From: JBGAPH01 sp046349955
GTDB taxonomy: Bacteria > Planctomycetota > Planctomycetia > Pirellulales > JBGAPH01
Assembly (NCBI GenBank): GCA_046349955.1
Contig: JAXMBI010000004.1
Span: 237,869 to 301,868 of the forward strand
Direction of reading: 5' to 3'
DNA: 64,000 nucleotides
In this document: positions 1-8,241 of the stretch, piece by piece
How the letters are laid out: each line of letters starts with the position of its first letter
How positions within the stretch are numbered: position 1 is the stretch's first letter
Translations under genes and position numbers: made by a program
The notes under the pieces: generated by a model
What the model saw: only the letters and a program-made list of their open reading frames with translations
Databases searched by the model: none
What the model was told of the DNA's origin: nothing

Positions 1-36
1 CACTCGCTCCGCGGCAAATGTGTCAAGTGCCCGCGT

Positions 37-54
37 TGTTATGCTGAAGCATAA
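37..54. repeat. short perfect inverted repeat at window edge
   Basis: Two perfect 8-base arms, gttatgct and agcataac, are separated by 2 bases just downstream of the psd stop codon. No T-run follows on either strand, so it is not a convincing intrinsic terminator. Bases 1-79 otherwise hold no gene I can support. Confidence 0.4.
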
Positions 55-79
55 CTACGCGCTCTCTCAGGCTTATTCG

Positions 80-1054
80 TCAGGCGAAGGGTTTTGTTAG
101 TTCGTCGGGGTACCGGCAGAGCACCGTGGCGCCCCCTTGCAGCTTGTCTCCCGGCTTCACCAGGATCTCGAGCCCAGGCTCGTCGGGCACGATCAACTCG
201 GTGCGGGAGCCGAACTTGATCATGCCGAACTTGTCGCCGCGGACGACCATTTCGCCTGGCCGCAGATCGCACACGATCCGCCGGGCAATCGCCCCGGCGA
301 TCTGCCGCACTACCATCCGCCGGTAGGGCGAAGCCGCCCCCTGCAGGCCGATCCACAGGTTCTCATTGCGCTCGGCACTTTCGGCCTTCAAAGCATTGAG
401 AAACTCCCCCTGAGCGTACCGTAACTCCACGACGCGGGCATCGTCGGGCACACGATTGATATGGACGTTAAAAACGGACAGGAAGATCCCGATCCGCACG
501 GCTGGCCGATCGATGAACGGGTCGTGCGCCAGGCGGGTCACTTCGGCCAGCGTACCGTCAGCCGGCGACACCAGCAGACCCTTGGCCTGCGGAATCACCC
601 GCGGCGGATCGCGAAAGAACCAGAGCACGAAGGCGATCAGCCCGGCGGGGACAACCACGGCCCAGGGCTGCCAGAACGCCAGCCCCGCCGCCGCCAGCGC
701 CAGCGGCCAAACGAACATCTGCAACTCGGCCAGCCCCCAGCGGGCAAAGGGGATCGACTGCCGCCAGCGAAACGGATCGTCGGACTCGGCCCAATGGGCG
801 TCGCACTGGTTGCGGAAGTACTTGAGGTCGCGGGGGTCGAGTACCTCGCTGGGGCAACCCTCAAGGCTGCCGCGCCGCAACTCGGCCATCCGCCGCACAT
901 ACCTCGGCCGCACGCCCTTGAGCCATGCCCGCCGCAGCCGGCCCCAGGCCAACTCGAGCGCATAGCCCAGGCCGCCGCCGGGCTGCGTGCTGCGAATGTT
1001 CGCCGGCAGGGGCTGCGCCGGCAGCCGCGCGGTTTTGAAAGAGAGATCGCTCAT
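80..1054 (-). CDS. psd: phosphatidylserine decarboxylase family protein
   Basis: Probably decarboxylates phosphatidylserine to phosphatidylethanolamine at the inner membrane, using a pyruvoyl cofactor made by self-cleavage. The 324-residue product has about 110 N-terminal residues of unknown role, a hydrophobic hairpin (about 112-147) ending in the FFRDP motif, then the catalytic domain. SPADG (163-167, Asp166), VHINRVP (His199) and the cleavage site FGSRTEL (Gly282-Ser283) supply the Asp-His-Ser triad and the Ser that becomes the pyruvoyl group. Family knowledge predicts a small alpha chain of about 40 residues after cleavage. The ATG at 1054 gives the full N-terminus. The gene lies 89 bp downstream of treY on the same strand. 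I see no phosphatidylserine synthase gene in the window. Confidence 0.9.
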   Translation of the reverse strand: MSDLSFKTARLPAQPLPANIRSTQPGGGLGYALELAWGRLRRAWLKGVRPRYVRRMAELRRGSLEGCPSEVLDPRDLKYFRNQCDAHWAESDDPFRWRQSIPFARWGLAELQMFVWPLALAAAGLAFWQPWAVVVPAGLIAFVLWFFRDPPRVIPQAKGLLVSPADGTLAEVTRLAHDPFIDRPAVRIGIFLSVFNVHINRVPDDARVVELRYAQGEFLNALKAESAERNENLWIGLQGAASPYRRMVVRQIAGAIARRIVCDLRPGEMVVRGDKFGMIKFGSRTELIVPDEPGLEILVKPGDKLQGGATVLCRYPDELTKPFA

Positions 1055-1143
1055 CGGCGCCCTGGGGCTCTTCCCACGGCCAGCGCCCCCACGGCGCCGG
1101 CTCGCCCCAGCCTAGCAAATTGCCGCCCGCGCGAGCAGGGCCA

Positions 1144-4089
1144 TCACTCATGGCCCGCCCAAAGACCTACAGGAAAGGCAGCCATCGCCGCCGCCGCGTC
1201 GACGCGCGTGTCCGCCTCGGCGTCGGCGTTCTGTGGCATGGGTTCGCCGGTTAGCAGGTTGGTCCACCCGCGCGGGGCGTCGGGCGGCAGATGAAGGTGG
1301 CAGCCTTGCCACCAGTCCGCCAGCGGATTGCGGGCGCCGCGAGATTTGGCAAGTTCGCCCGCTTGCAACGCCCGCCAGGCCGGCAGTGTCAGCCGCGGAA
1401 CGAGCGCCAGCACCCACTGATCCTCATGCTCGCGAGCGAAGGCGCAGAGGGAGGCCGACTTTTCCCCTTCCACGGAGACAGGCACGTAGCGGCCGTTCAA
1501 GAACAGCTCCCGGTTTGCCCGGCGGAACGTGAGCGCACGCCAGATGAGAAACTGCTTAAGCCGCGGATCGGGCCAGGCGGCGACGAGTTCGTCGGCCAAG
1601 CCGGCCAAGGCCTGCTCGCCACGGTTCTGCATCGCGGCGAGCGATTGCTGGCGAGCGGCGAAATCGACCGGCCGCCGATTGTCGGGATCGACCAGGCTGA
1701 AGTCCCAGTACTCGGTTCCCTGATAGAAATCAGGCACGCCGGGGGCCACGATCTTGCCGAGGGCCTGGGCGAGGGAGTTCAAATAGCCAGCGTCGGCAAT
1801 CGAGCGGACGAAGTCGTCGAGGTCTTCCAGAAACCCTACGGCGCTCGCGCCCTGCAGCGCGGCCGCCACGAAGGCGCCCACCGAGTGGTCGTAGGCCTCC
1901 TTGGGATTTAGCCAGTCGGAATGGACTTTGGCCTCCTTGAGCGCCTTGTCCATGTAATGCTGAATGCGCTCGAGATAGGTTTTCTGGGCGTCCCCCACAA
2001 GCTTGCCGCCGGGCCACGTGCCGACGAGCGTCTGGTAGATCAGGTACTCCTCGTTGGCGTCGGGGGCGTGTTGGCCGTCGATTTCGGCGCGGAAGCCGGC
2101 GTTGACGGCGCGCCAGCGCTCGAGCGCCTGCTCCCACTCAGCGGGGCACTCGGAGAGGACGTTTAGGCGTGCCCGCACGTCTTCGCCGCGCTTGGTGTCG
2201 TGCGTGGCAGTGGCCGACAGGGCGTAGGGCCACGAAATCGCCCTCTCGGCATTGCGGCCGTGGAATTGCTCTTTGGAAATGCCGCTGCTGGCCGGATCGC
2301 CCCCCACTTCATTGAGCGAAGCGAGCGGATAGAAGCGATAGAACGACGTGTCCTCCATTCCTTTGGCCGTCACGGGGCTCGTGACCTGTTGGAACTTCAG
2401 CGCGAACTGCCGCCGCTCGGCGAGCTGATCTTCGCTGAGCCCCTCCGGGTCTTCGAAGAGCAGCACGCTGGCGATGAAGTCGAAGAACGCGGGGTTCACA
2501 ACGGGATTGCGGCGCTTGGCCATTCGCACCGCTTCGTGAATCCGCTGCCGGTCCTCGTTGCTCACCGCCACCGCCTGAGGCCGAATGTAGCTGCGGTAGA
2601 CCGGGAAGCAGGCGATCAATTCGCGCAGCGCCGTGCGCAAACTCGTATGCGTGAAGTCGCGCGACCAGCGATGCTGCTCCGACACGCGGTCCAGGTGCCA
2701 AGAGAGCACGTGCAGTTCGCTCGACATCGCCATGTTCAAGATCGTGCGCTTGCTCTCGTAGAGCACGTCGCGGTAGTTGCGCCGTTCGCCCAGGAACCGC
2801 AGGTACACGGCATTGAGGTCGTACATGCCCTGGCGGTCGACGAACAGCCCGCCTAGCAGGTTCAGAAAGTCGTAACCCGTCGTGCCACTTACGGGCCAAT
2901 CGGCAGGCAGCGGCTCGTTTTCGCCGAGAATTTTTTCGACCACCAGATACAGCAGGGCGTCCTGCGCGTGCTCTGAGACGGGCGCCTGGCCGCGGGCGGC
3001 TTGAATCTCGCGATAGGCCGCTTGCAGCTTCTCGAAATAGCCTTGGGGATCGAGCAGGCCATCGGGATGGTCGATGCGCAGGCCGGTGATCCAATCGTTT
3101 TTCAGGAACTCGAGGATCAGCGCATGAACGGCGGCGAAGACCTGGTCGTCTTCCACACGCAATGCAGCCAGCTCGTTGATGTCGAAGAAGCGGCGGTAAT
3201 TGATCTCGTCGGTCGCCACGCGCCAGTGGCTGAGCCGGTACGATTGTTCGGCCAGCAGGGCGTCGAGCGCGTCGAAGCTGCGCGAGTCGCCTGGCGCGCC
3301 GTTGAACTCCGCAACTACTTGCTCGATCGCCTGCCGCACTTGTTCCTCTTTCCAGAGCGCGGCTAGACGCCGGCGGGCGACTTCCTGCTCGCGGTAGCGC
3401 AACTGCACGCGTTCGGTGCTTAGCTCGCGTCGCCCCGGCAAGTTTTCGAGCTGCGTGATGATGCTGTCCAGCTCGAGCAATTCTGGGCCGTCGTCGGCCA
3501 ACACGCCGGTGAGCGATTTCCGCGCCGCATGCAGAATCGTTGTCCAGGTGCGAGGCGCAAGCGGAAACCTGCGATTGTAGTAACGCACATAGAACCGCTC
3601 TTGCTCCCACACGAGCCGCAGTTCTTGCCGATCGAGTACGCGGCCATATTGGTCCCCCAAGATCGGCAGCAAGACCTTGCCCTTGAGTGAGTCCTTGGGC
3701 GGCCGCCAGTCGATGTCGAAGAAGCGGGCATAGCGCGAGCTAACGCCATTCTCGAGCACGTCCTGCCACCACAGATTGTTGGGGTCGTCGATCCCCATGT
3801 GGTTGGGCACCACGTCCATGAGCAGCCCCATGTCGCGGCGGCGCAGTTCCTCGGCGAAGCGTTGGAAGTCGGCCAGCGTGCCGAATTCGGGGTCGATCGT
3901 CGCATGATCGATCACGTCGTAGCCGTGGGCGCTGTTGGCGCGGGCACGGAACAACGGCGACGGGTACGCGTCCGTAATCCCCAGGGCTTCGAGATAGTCG
4001 ATCAGCCCGAGGGCATCTTGAAACCTGAGGTGGTCGCTAAACTGCAATCGGTAGGTGGCCAGGGGGACGCGGGAGGGGACATAGCGCAT
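1144..4089 (-). CDS. treY: malto-oligosyltrehalose synthase (TreY)
   Basis: A GH13 enzyme that isomerises the reducing-end alpha-1,4 bond of maltodextrins to alpha-1,1, the first step of the TreY-TreZ route to trehalose. The 981-residue protein begins with PLATYRLQF, typical of TreY. It shows the GH13 regions DVVPNHMG (92-99) and GLRIDHPDGL (336-345, nucleophile Asp340), with GTEYWDFSLVDPDNRRPVD near the C-terminus, also TreY-like. Length is at the upper end for the family (about 700-1000). No treZ (the trehalohydrolase) or treX lies within the window, so the partner enzyme must be encoded elsewhere or absent. The start ATG at 4089 is the only one that keeps the conserved N-terminus with almost no extension. 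Confidence 0.95.
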   Translation of the reverse strand: MRYVPSRVPLATYRLQFSDHLRFQDALGLIDYLEALGITDAYPSPLFRARANSAHGYDVIDHATIDPEFGTLADFQRFAEELRRRDMGLLMDVVPNHMGIDDPNNLWWQDVLENGVSSRYARFFDIDWRPPKDSLKGKVLLPILGDQYGRVLDRQELRLVWEQERFYVRYYNRRFPLAPRTWTTILHAARKSLTGVLADDGPELLELDSIITQLENLPGRRELSTERVQLRYREQEVARRRLAALWKEEQVRQAIEQVVAEFNGAPGDSRSFDALDALLAEQSYRLSHWRVATDEINYRRFFDINELAALRVEDDQVFAAVHALILEFLKNDWITGLRIDHPDGLLDPQGYFEKLQAAYREIQAARGQAPVSEHAQDALLYLVVEKILGENEPLPADWPVSGTTGYDFLNLLGGLFVDRQGMYDLNAVYLRFLGERRNYRDVLYESKRTILNMAMSSELHVLSWHLDRVSEQHRWSRDFTHTSLRTALRELIACFPVYRSYIRPQAVAVSNEDRQRIHEAVRMAKRRNPVVNPAFFDFIASVLLFEDPEGLSEDQLAERRQFALKFQQVTSPVTAKGMEDTSFYRFYPLASLNEVGGDPASSGISKEQFHGRNAERAISWPYALSATATHDTKRGEDVRARLNVLSECPAEWEQALERWRAVNAGFRAEIDGQHAPDANEEYLIYQTLVGTWPGGKLVGDAQKTYLERIQHYMDKALKEAKVHSDWLNPKEAYDHSVGAFVAAALQGASAVGFLEDLDDFVRSIADAGYLNSLAQALGKIVAPGVPDFYQGTEYWDFSLVDPDNRRPVDFAARQQSLAAMQNRGEQALAGLADELVAAWPDPRLKQFLIWRALTFRRANRELFLNGRYVPVSVEGEKSASLCAFAREHEDQWVLALVPRLTLPAWRALQAGELAKSRGARNPLADWWQGCHLHLPPDAPRGWTNLLTGEPMPQNADAEADTRVDAAAAMAAFPVGLWAGHE

Positions 4090-4220
4090 GGCAACCTCGC
4101 GGGGACGCCGTTGGGGCCGGGGGGCCGTCTGGATCTAGGCCCCGCGAATGGAGTGCCAAGGGGCCGATGGAGGGGTGAAAGACGGCCGGGGAACGTCGCC
4201 GTGCCCAAGTTGCTGCGGCC

Positions 4221-4260
4221 CCTCACCCCGGCCCTCTCCCACTGGGAGAGGGAGAGGGGC
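4221..4260. repeat. dispersed palindromic repeat, family A, copy 1
   Basis: A cctcaccccggccctctccc half-site followed by a 4-base loop and gggagagggag. The same palindrome recurs near 15643, 19991, 32454 and 44530. This copy lies in the treY upstream region. It is REP-like: short, palindromic, GC-rich and mostly intergenic. Confidence 0.8.
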
Positions 4261-4299
4261 TGCGCAGTCTACAAAGCCAGCGAAGGCTACGCAGAGCGC

Positions 4300-4530
4300 A
4301 AAGAAAAAGGCCGGATCGCTCCGGCCTTTGCCTCTTGTCGCTCCAACTACCTTAGGCTCGGTCACCCGTGTGTCGCAGGCAACCGAGTTTGCGCTCTTCA
4401 AAATCCGCCCCTGAGCCTCGCAGGCGCCGCGGGTCGCTGTTTCCCCATTGGCAGGATCGCAGCCGGCATGGTGCCCAGGCCGGCGTGGCCCGTAGGTGCG
4501 AAGCCCGCACTGGGCCCGCGAGGCTCTTTT
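4300..4530 (-). ncRNA. candidate structured RNA or leader, unassigned
   Basis: A gene-free stretch that folds well on the minus strand. A 13-bp helix joins 4514-4526 with 4413-4425; one position is G-U on the minus-strand RNA but A-C on the plus strand, which favours minus transcription. Inside it are a gccggc/gccggc hairpin (4462-4467 with 4479-4484) and a gtgcg/cgcac hairpin (4496-4510). A further 6-bp helix (4357-4362 with 4382-4387) lies before the terminator at 4306-4329. I compared it by eye with RNase P, tmRNA, SRP RNA and cobalamin riboswitch consensus motifs and found none of their invariant blocks. It may be a free ncRNA or a treY leader. The 5' end is not defined and may extend to about 4690. 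Confidence 0.45.
4306..4329 (-). terminator. intrinsic terminator, minus strand
   Basis: A perfect 10-bp stem (aaaggccgga / tccggccttt) with a 4-base loop. Read on the minus strand the stem runs directly into TTTTTCTTT, a good U-tract; on the plus strand it is followed by gcctcttg, which is poor. No protein gene ends here. It therefore terminates either a non-coding transcript coming from 4400-4640 or an attenuated treY leader that begins 217 bp upstream of the treY ATG. Confidence 0.7.
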
Positions 4531-4618
4531 CCCGGCCAGCACCCGCCAGACGCGGCTTGTCAGCCGAGGGAAGACGCTCCTGGCCACCCGTTCGGGGCCG
4601 GCCGCTCACGTCCTCCAC

Positions 4619-4750
4619 CTATACATACGCAGCCCGGCGGTCCAGGGTTCGGAACTTTTTCTGAACCGTTTCCCAGCCCTGGACCAGGGAAAGGCTGCCG
4701 TCTGGGAGGATTCGCGAAAGTTTGCGGGTCAGGTCGTCGATATCAAGTCT
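4619..4750 (-). CDS. possible small UbiK/YqiC-like protein or remnant
   Basis: A short minus-strand frame ends at 4619 and encodes DDLTRKLSRILPDG, then a Lys/Arg-rich amphipathic stretch (QKKFRTLDRR). The pattern D-L-x-R-x-L-x-x-x-L-P-x-G followed by a charged helix resembles the N-terminal half of UbiK/BMFP proteins (YqiC), which are normally 80-100 residues. The frame stays open upstream to an ATG at 4855, but that part (Pro- and Gly-rich) does not look like protein. A 9-bp inverted repeat (ggtccaggg / ccctggacc, 4649-4685) lies in the same bases, so the stretch could equally be RNA structure. I cannot choose a start. Confidence 0.2.
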   Translation of the reverse strand, partial: RLDIDDLTRKLSRILPDGSLSLVQGWETVQKKFRTLDRRAAYV

Positions 4751-4929
4751 GCCGATTGCTGCCTTTGGGGAGCGCGCCTCGTGCGCGCCGCCTAAGGGGG
4801 AGCAAAAGACCGGGGGGGAAACCGGACGTCGGCCCAACACTGCCACGTCCGGCACAGCGCCGGCGGCGCAAAGTCGCGCCGTCCGACGCTAGCACCATGC
4901 AGTGACTTCTCCCCTGGAGTCGAACCTCG

Positions 4930-7242
4930 ATGGCCCGGCAAATCTTCCGGTCGTGGATCGTCGTGCTGGCCGTGCTGATCCTTGTAGCCGGCTGCTCGCC
5001 CACGCAACCGTTTTACTTCTTCGAAGATGGCGATCTCTCGCACTACCGGGGCGTGGCCACGGAAATCGAGTATCCCGACGTCCACGAGCTCGAGCTCCCG
5101 GAGGTCTCCGGCGCCTATGCGCCCTTGACCCTCGACGACGATCTCGAAAAAACGCCCCAGTGGCAGCTCACCCTCGAAGAAGCCACTCAGATTACCCTGG
5201 CCAACACCAAGAACGTTCGCACGCTGAGCGGACGCGTGGGCAACGTCGAAGGCGCCCCCGATCAGCTCCTCCGCCAGCCGACGCAAGCCGTGTCGATCTA
5301 CGATCCGGCCCTCGAAGAAACCAACCCGGGCTTCTCGAACCTGGTGCGCAACGGCGTAGGCACGGGGCGCGGCGTCGAAGCCGCTCTGTCCGACTTCGAC
5401 GCCCAGTTCTCCAGCCGCCTCCTGTTCAACAAGAACGATCGTCCGCTGAACGTGGCTAATCAGTTCGCCGGCTTGTTCCAACCCGTGCTGATTCAGGACA
5501 ACGACACGTTCCTCGCGCAGATTCAAAAGACCAACGCCTACGGCGGCACCGCCGCGGTCCGCAACAACACGGCCTACGACCAGAACAACAATCCCACGCG
5601 GGCCGTGCCCAGCTCGTGGGACACGAACTTCGAAATGAGCTATACCCAGCCGCTGTTGCAGGGGCGTGGCGTCGACTTCAACCGGATCGCCGGCCCGAAC
5701 TCGACCGTGGGCAATCCCCGCGGCGTGGTCCTCTCGCGAATCAACACCGACCTGACCTTGGGCGACCTCGAGGTCGGCATTCGCGATCTGACGCGGGAGA
5801 CGGAAGTCGCCTACTGGGAACTGTACTTCGCCTACCGCAACCTCGAAGCGGTGCGGGCAGGTCGCGAGAGCTCGCGGGCCACATGGCAGAAGATCAAGGC
5901 CCTGTACGACAAGGGACTCAAGGGGGGCGAAGCGGAAAAGGAAGCTCAGTCGCGCGAACAGTTCTTCCTGTTCCAGGGACAGGTGCAAGAAGCGGCCAAC
6001 AACTTGATTCGCGCCGAAGCCCGGCTGCGGCAACTCATGGGCATCGCCGTGTCGGATGGCCGCTTGATTCGGCCGGCCGACGCCCCCACGGAAGCCAAGG
6101 TGGCCTTCGACTGGGTCGAGGTCCGCGGCGAGGGCCTGGCGCGCAGCCCCGAACTGCGTCAACAGAAGTGGCGCATCAAGTCGGACGAGCTGCAGCTTGT
6201 CGCGGCCAAGAACTTCCTGCTGCCCCGGCTCGACGCCTTGGGCACCTACCGCTGGCTCGGCATGGGCGACGACCTGATCTCGTCGAATCGCGTGCCGCAG
6301 ACCGGCCCGATCTCGAACAGTGCATTCCAGTCGCTCACCTCGGGGCAATTCCAAGAATGGCAGTTGGGCGCCAACCTGACGATCCCGATCGGCTTCCGGG
6401 CGCCGATGGCCAACGTGCGGCACCGGCAGTTGGGCCTGGCCCGCAGCCGGGCTCGGCTCCAGGACATGGAGCTCGAACTGTTGCAGCAGTTGGCGGAGGC
6501 CCTGCGCAACGTCGCCCGGTACTACACGCTGACCGAGACAAACTTCAACCGCGCCGTGGCCGCCGAACAGCAGGTGCGGGCGGTGCAGGCCGCCTACGAG
6601 GTGGGCACAGTGACGCTCGACTTGTTGCTCGACGCCCAGCGCCGCCGGGCCGAGGCGATTTCGGCCTACTACCGCTCGATCGTCAACTACAACCTGGCGA
6701 TCAACGAGGTCCACTGGCGGAAGGGCTCGCTGCTGGAATACAACAATGTGTACCTGTCGGAAGGTCCCTGGCCGAGCAAGGCCTACTACGACGCCAAGGG
6801 GCTGGCCCGCCAGCGTGACGCGGCTCTGTTCCTGAACTACGGTTACACTCTGCCGAAGGTCTTCAGCCGGGGCCCGATCAACCAGCGGCCCGACTCGGAA
6901 GGGATCGACCCGACGTGGATGCAGCAACCGGCGGAAGCGATTCCGGCGGGCGAGCCCACCCCGGCTGCGGCCCCGGCCGCCGAACAAATTCCCACTCCGG
7001 CTCGTCCGGCGGCGGCCCGGCGGTTCGTCCCGCCGGCCGCAGCCCAACAAACGCCCATGGGGCCGCGGTTCGACGAGGGCGAGTTGGGAACGCCGCCGGT
7101 GAGCGATGCACGGACGTATGACGATCGAGTGAGTTCGGCAAGCTACCGTCCCACGTCCCGAGCTGGCTATGAACGCGTCGCGGGTAACCCGGCTGTTGGA
7201 AGTCATCGGCCTGCTGCAGCAATCGCGCGGGCACAACGTTAA
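4930..7242 (+). CDS. TolC-family outer membrane efflux lipoprotein
   Basis: Likely an outer-membrane efflux channel component. The 770-residue product starts with a lipoprotein signal ending in LVAGC (lipidated Cys22). The body (about 80-620) has the features of the outer membrane efflux protein family: long helical segments rich in Glu, Gln and Arg (for example TREVAYWELYFAYRNLEAV-like heptads) and the repeat-end motif GTVTLDLLLDAQRRRAEA with YYRSIVNYNLA. The C-terminal 110 residues are Pro/Ala-rich and presumably disordered. It is longer than classical TolC (about 450-500) because of the extra N- and C-terminal segments. No inner-membrane pump or membrane fusion protein gene lies next to it. 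Its last 74 bases overlap the WYL regulator gene in another frame. Confidence 0.85.
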   Translation: MARQIFRSWIVVLAVLILVAGCSPTQPFYFFEDGDLSHYRGVATEIEYPDVHELELPEVSGAYAPLTLDDDLEKTPQWQLTLEEATQITLANTKNVRTLSGRVGNVEGAPDQLLRQPTQAVSIYDPALEETNPGFSNLVRNGVGTGRGVEAALSDFDAQFSSRLLFNKNDRPLNVANQFAGLFQPVLIQDNDTFLAQIQKTNAYGGTAAVRNNTAYDQNNNPTRAVPSSWDTNFEMSYTQPLLQGRGVDFNRIAGPNSTVGNPRGVVLSRINTDLTLGDLEVGIRDLTRETEVAYWELYFAYRNLEAVRAGRESSRATWQKIKALYDKGLKGGEAEKEAQSREQFFLFQGQVQEAANNLIRAEARLRQLMGIAVSDGRLIRPADAPTEAKVAFDWVEVRGEGLARSPELRQQKWRIKSDELQLVAAKNFLLPRLDALGTYRWLGMGDDLISSNRVPQTGPISNSAFQSLTSGQFQEWQLGANLTIPIGFRAPMANVRHRQLGLARSRARLQDMELELLQQLAEALRNVARYYTLTETNFNRAVAAEQQVRAVQAAYEVGTVTLDLLLDAQRRRAEAISAYYRSIVNYNLAINEVHWRKGSLLEYNNVYLSEGPWPSKAYYDAKGLARQRDAALFLNYGYTLPKVFSRGPINQRPDSEGIDPTWMQQPAEAIPAGEPTPAAAPAAEQIPTPARPAAARRFVPPAAAQQTPMGPRFDEGELGTPPVSDARTYDDRVSSASYRPTSRAGYERVAGNPAVGSHRPAAAIARAQR

Positions 7243-8212
7243 CTCGCTGGCCGTCGCCTGCGGCGTCGGGCGGCGGACGATCTTCCGCGATCTGCAAACG
7301 CTGCGGTCGGCGGGAGTGCCGCTCGCATACGACGAAGACTTCGAGCGCTATTCGATCCCCGGGCAATACTATCTGCCCCCCACGAACTTTACGGCCGACG
7401 AAGCGTTGGCCGTGCTCGTGCTCTGCTCGCAGCTCGGCGATCATCGGCAGTTGCCCTTCTACGCCGCGGCCGTACGGGCGGCGCAAAAACTCGAAAGCAG
7501 TTTGCCGACGCGCCTGCGCGACCAGGTGCGGGCGACGATTCGCGGCATCGAGATCAAGTTCCCGCCCGCCAGCCCGCTCTCCGGCAGCCAGCCCAACTAC
7601 GAGCAGCTCGTGGCGGCGCTGGCCGCGCGGCGGAGCGTGCGGATCGGCTACGACAGTTTGACCGAATGGACGCAGATCAGCACCAAGCTCAGTCCGTATC
7701 GCCTACTCTATAGCCGGCATAGTTGGTATGTGATTGGCCGCTCGTCGCTCCACCGGTCGACGCGCACGTTCCACGTCGGCCGCATCGTGCAGCTCGACCC
7801 GCTCGACGACCGCTACGAAATCCCGCACGGCTTTTCGCTCGAACGCTATCTGGGCAACGCCTGGCACCTGATCCCCGAATCGGGCGCTGACCACGAAGTC
7901 CGCGTGCGGTTCCGCAAAATGGTGGCCCAAAATGTGGCGGAGGTCCTCTGGCACCGCACGCAGCGCTGCCAAATCCTGCCCGACGGCTCGCTCGACTATC
8001 AGGTGACCGTTTCGGGACTGGGTGAGATATCGTGGTGGATTCTCGGGTATGGAGACCAGGCCGAAGTGCTGGCCCCCGCGCGGTTGCGGGAGATGGTGGC
8101 CGAGCGCGTGGGACGGATGGGCCAAATCTATACGGCCACGCCCGAGACCAACGGGGCGCTGCCGGCCCCGCGGCGACGGAGTGCGCAGCCGGGAAGCCCG
8201 CGGGTTGGATAA
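7169..8212 (+). CDS. WYL-domain transcriptional regulator
   Basis: A 347-residue DNA-binding regulator. Residues 1-55 form a DeoR-type helix-turn-helix (RVTRLLEVIGLLQQSRG, then CGVGRRTIFRDLQTLRSAG). The central and C-terminal parts carry the WYL domain (about 130-320): SVRIGYDSLTEW, SPYRLLYSRHSWYVIGRS and FHVGRIVQLDPLDDRYEIP. WYL domains bind small ligands or single-stranded nucleic acid in characterised members. The ATG at 7169 lies inside the end of the TolC-like gene, 74 bp overlap, in the +1 frame; it is the only start that keeps the first HTH helix. The overlap suggests co-transcription and possibly translational coupling. The target is unknown. Confidence 0.85.
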   Translation: MNASRVTRLLEVIGLLQQSRGHNVNSLAVACGVGRRTIFRDLQTLRSAGVPLAYDEDFERYSIPGQYYLPPTNFTADEALAVLVLCSQLGDHRQLPFYAAAVRAAQKLESSLPTRLRDQVRATIRGIEIKFPPASPLSGSQPNYEQLVAALAARRSVRIGYDSLTEWTQISTKLSPYRLLYSRHSWYVIGRSSLHRSTRTFHVGRIVQLDPLDDRYEIPHGFSLERYLGNAWHLIPESGADHEVRVRFRKMVAQNVAEVLWHRTQRCQILPDGSLDYQVTVSGLGEISWWILGYGDQAEVLAPARLREMVAERVGRMGQIYTATPETNGALPAPRRRSAQPGSPRVG

Positions 8213-8241
8213 CGGCGTGCAACTGCGGCAGCGTTTGCGTT

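Noticed and set aside
4300..4690. RNase P RNA, tmRNA, SRP RNA or cobalamin riboswitch
   Set aside because: I looked for the conserved blocks of each (for example gaggaaagtcc, the ggaaggaagca SRP loop, the tmRNA ends) and found none on either strand.
4792..7236. 814-codon open frame on the minus strand opposite the TolC-like gene
   Set aside because: Typical shadow frame in GC-rich DNA; the protein is Arg/Val/Leu/Gly-rich with no family motifs, and the plus frame is clearly a real efflux protein.
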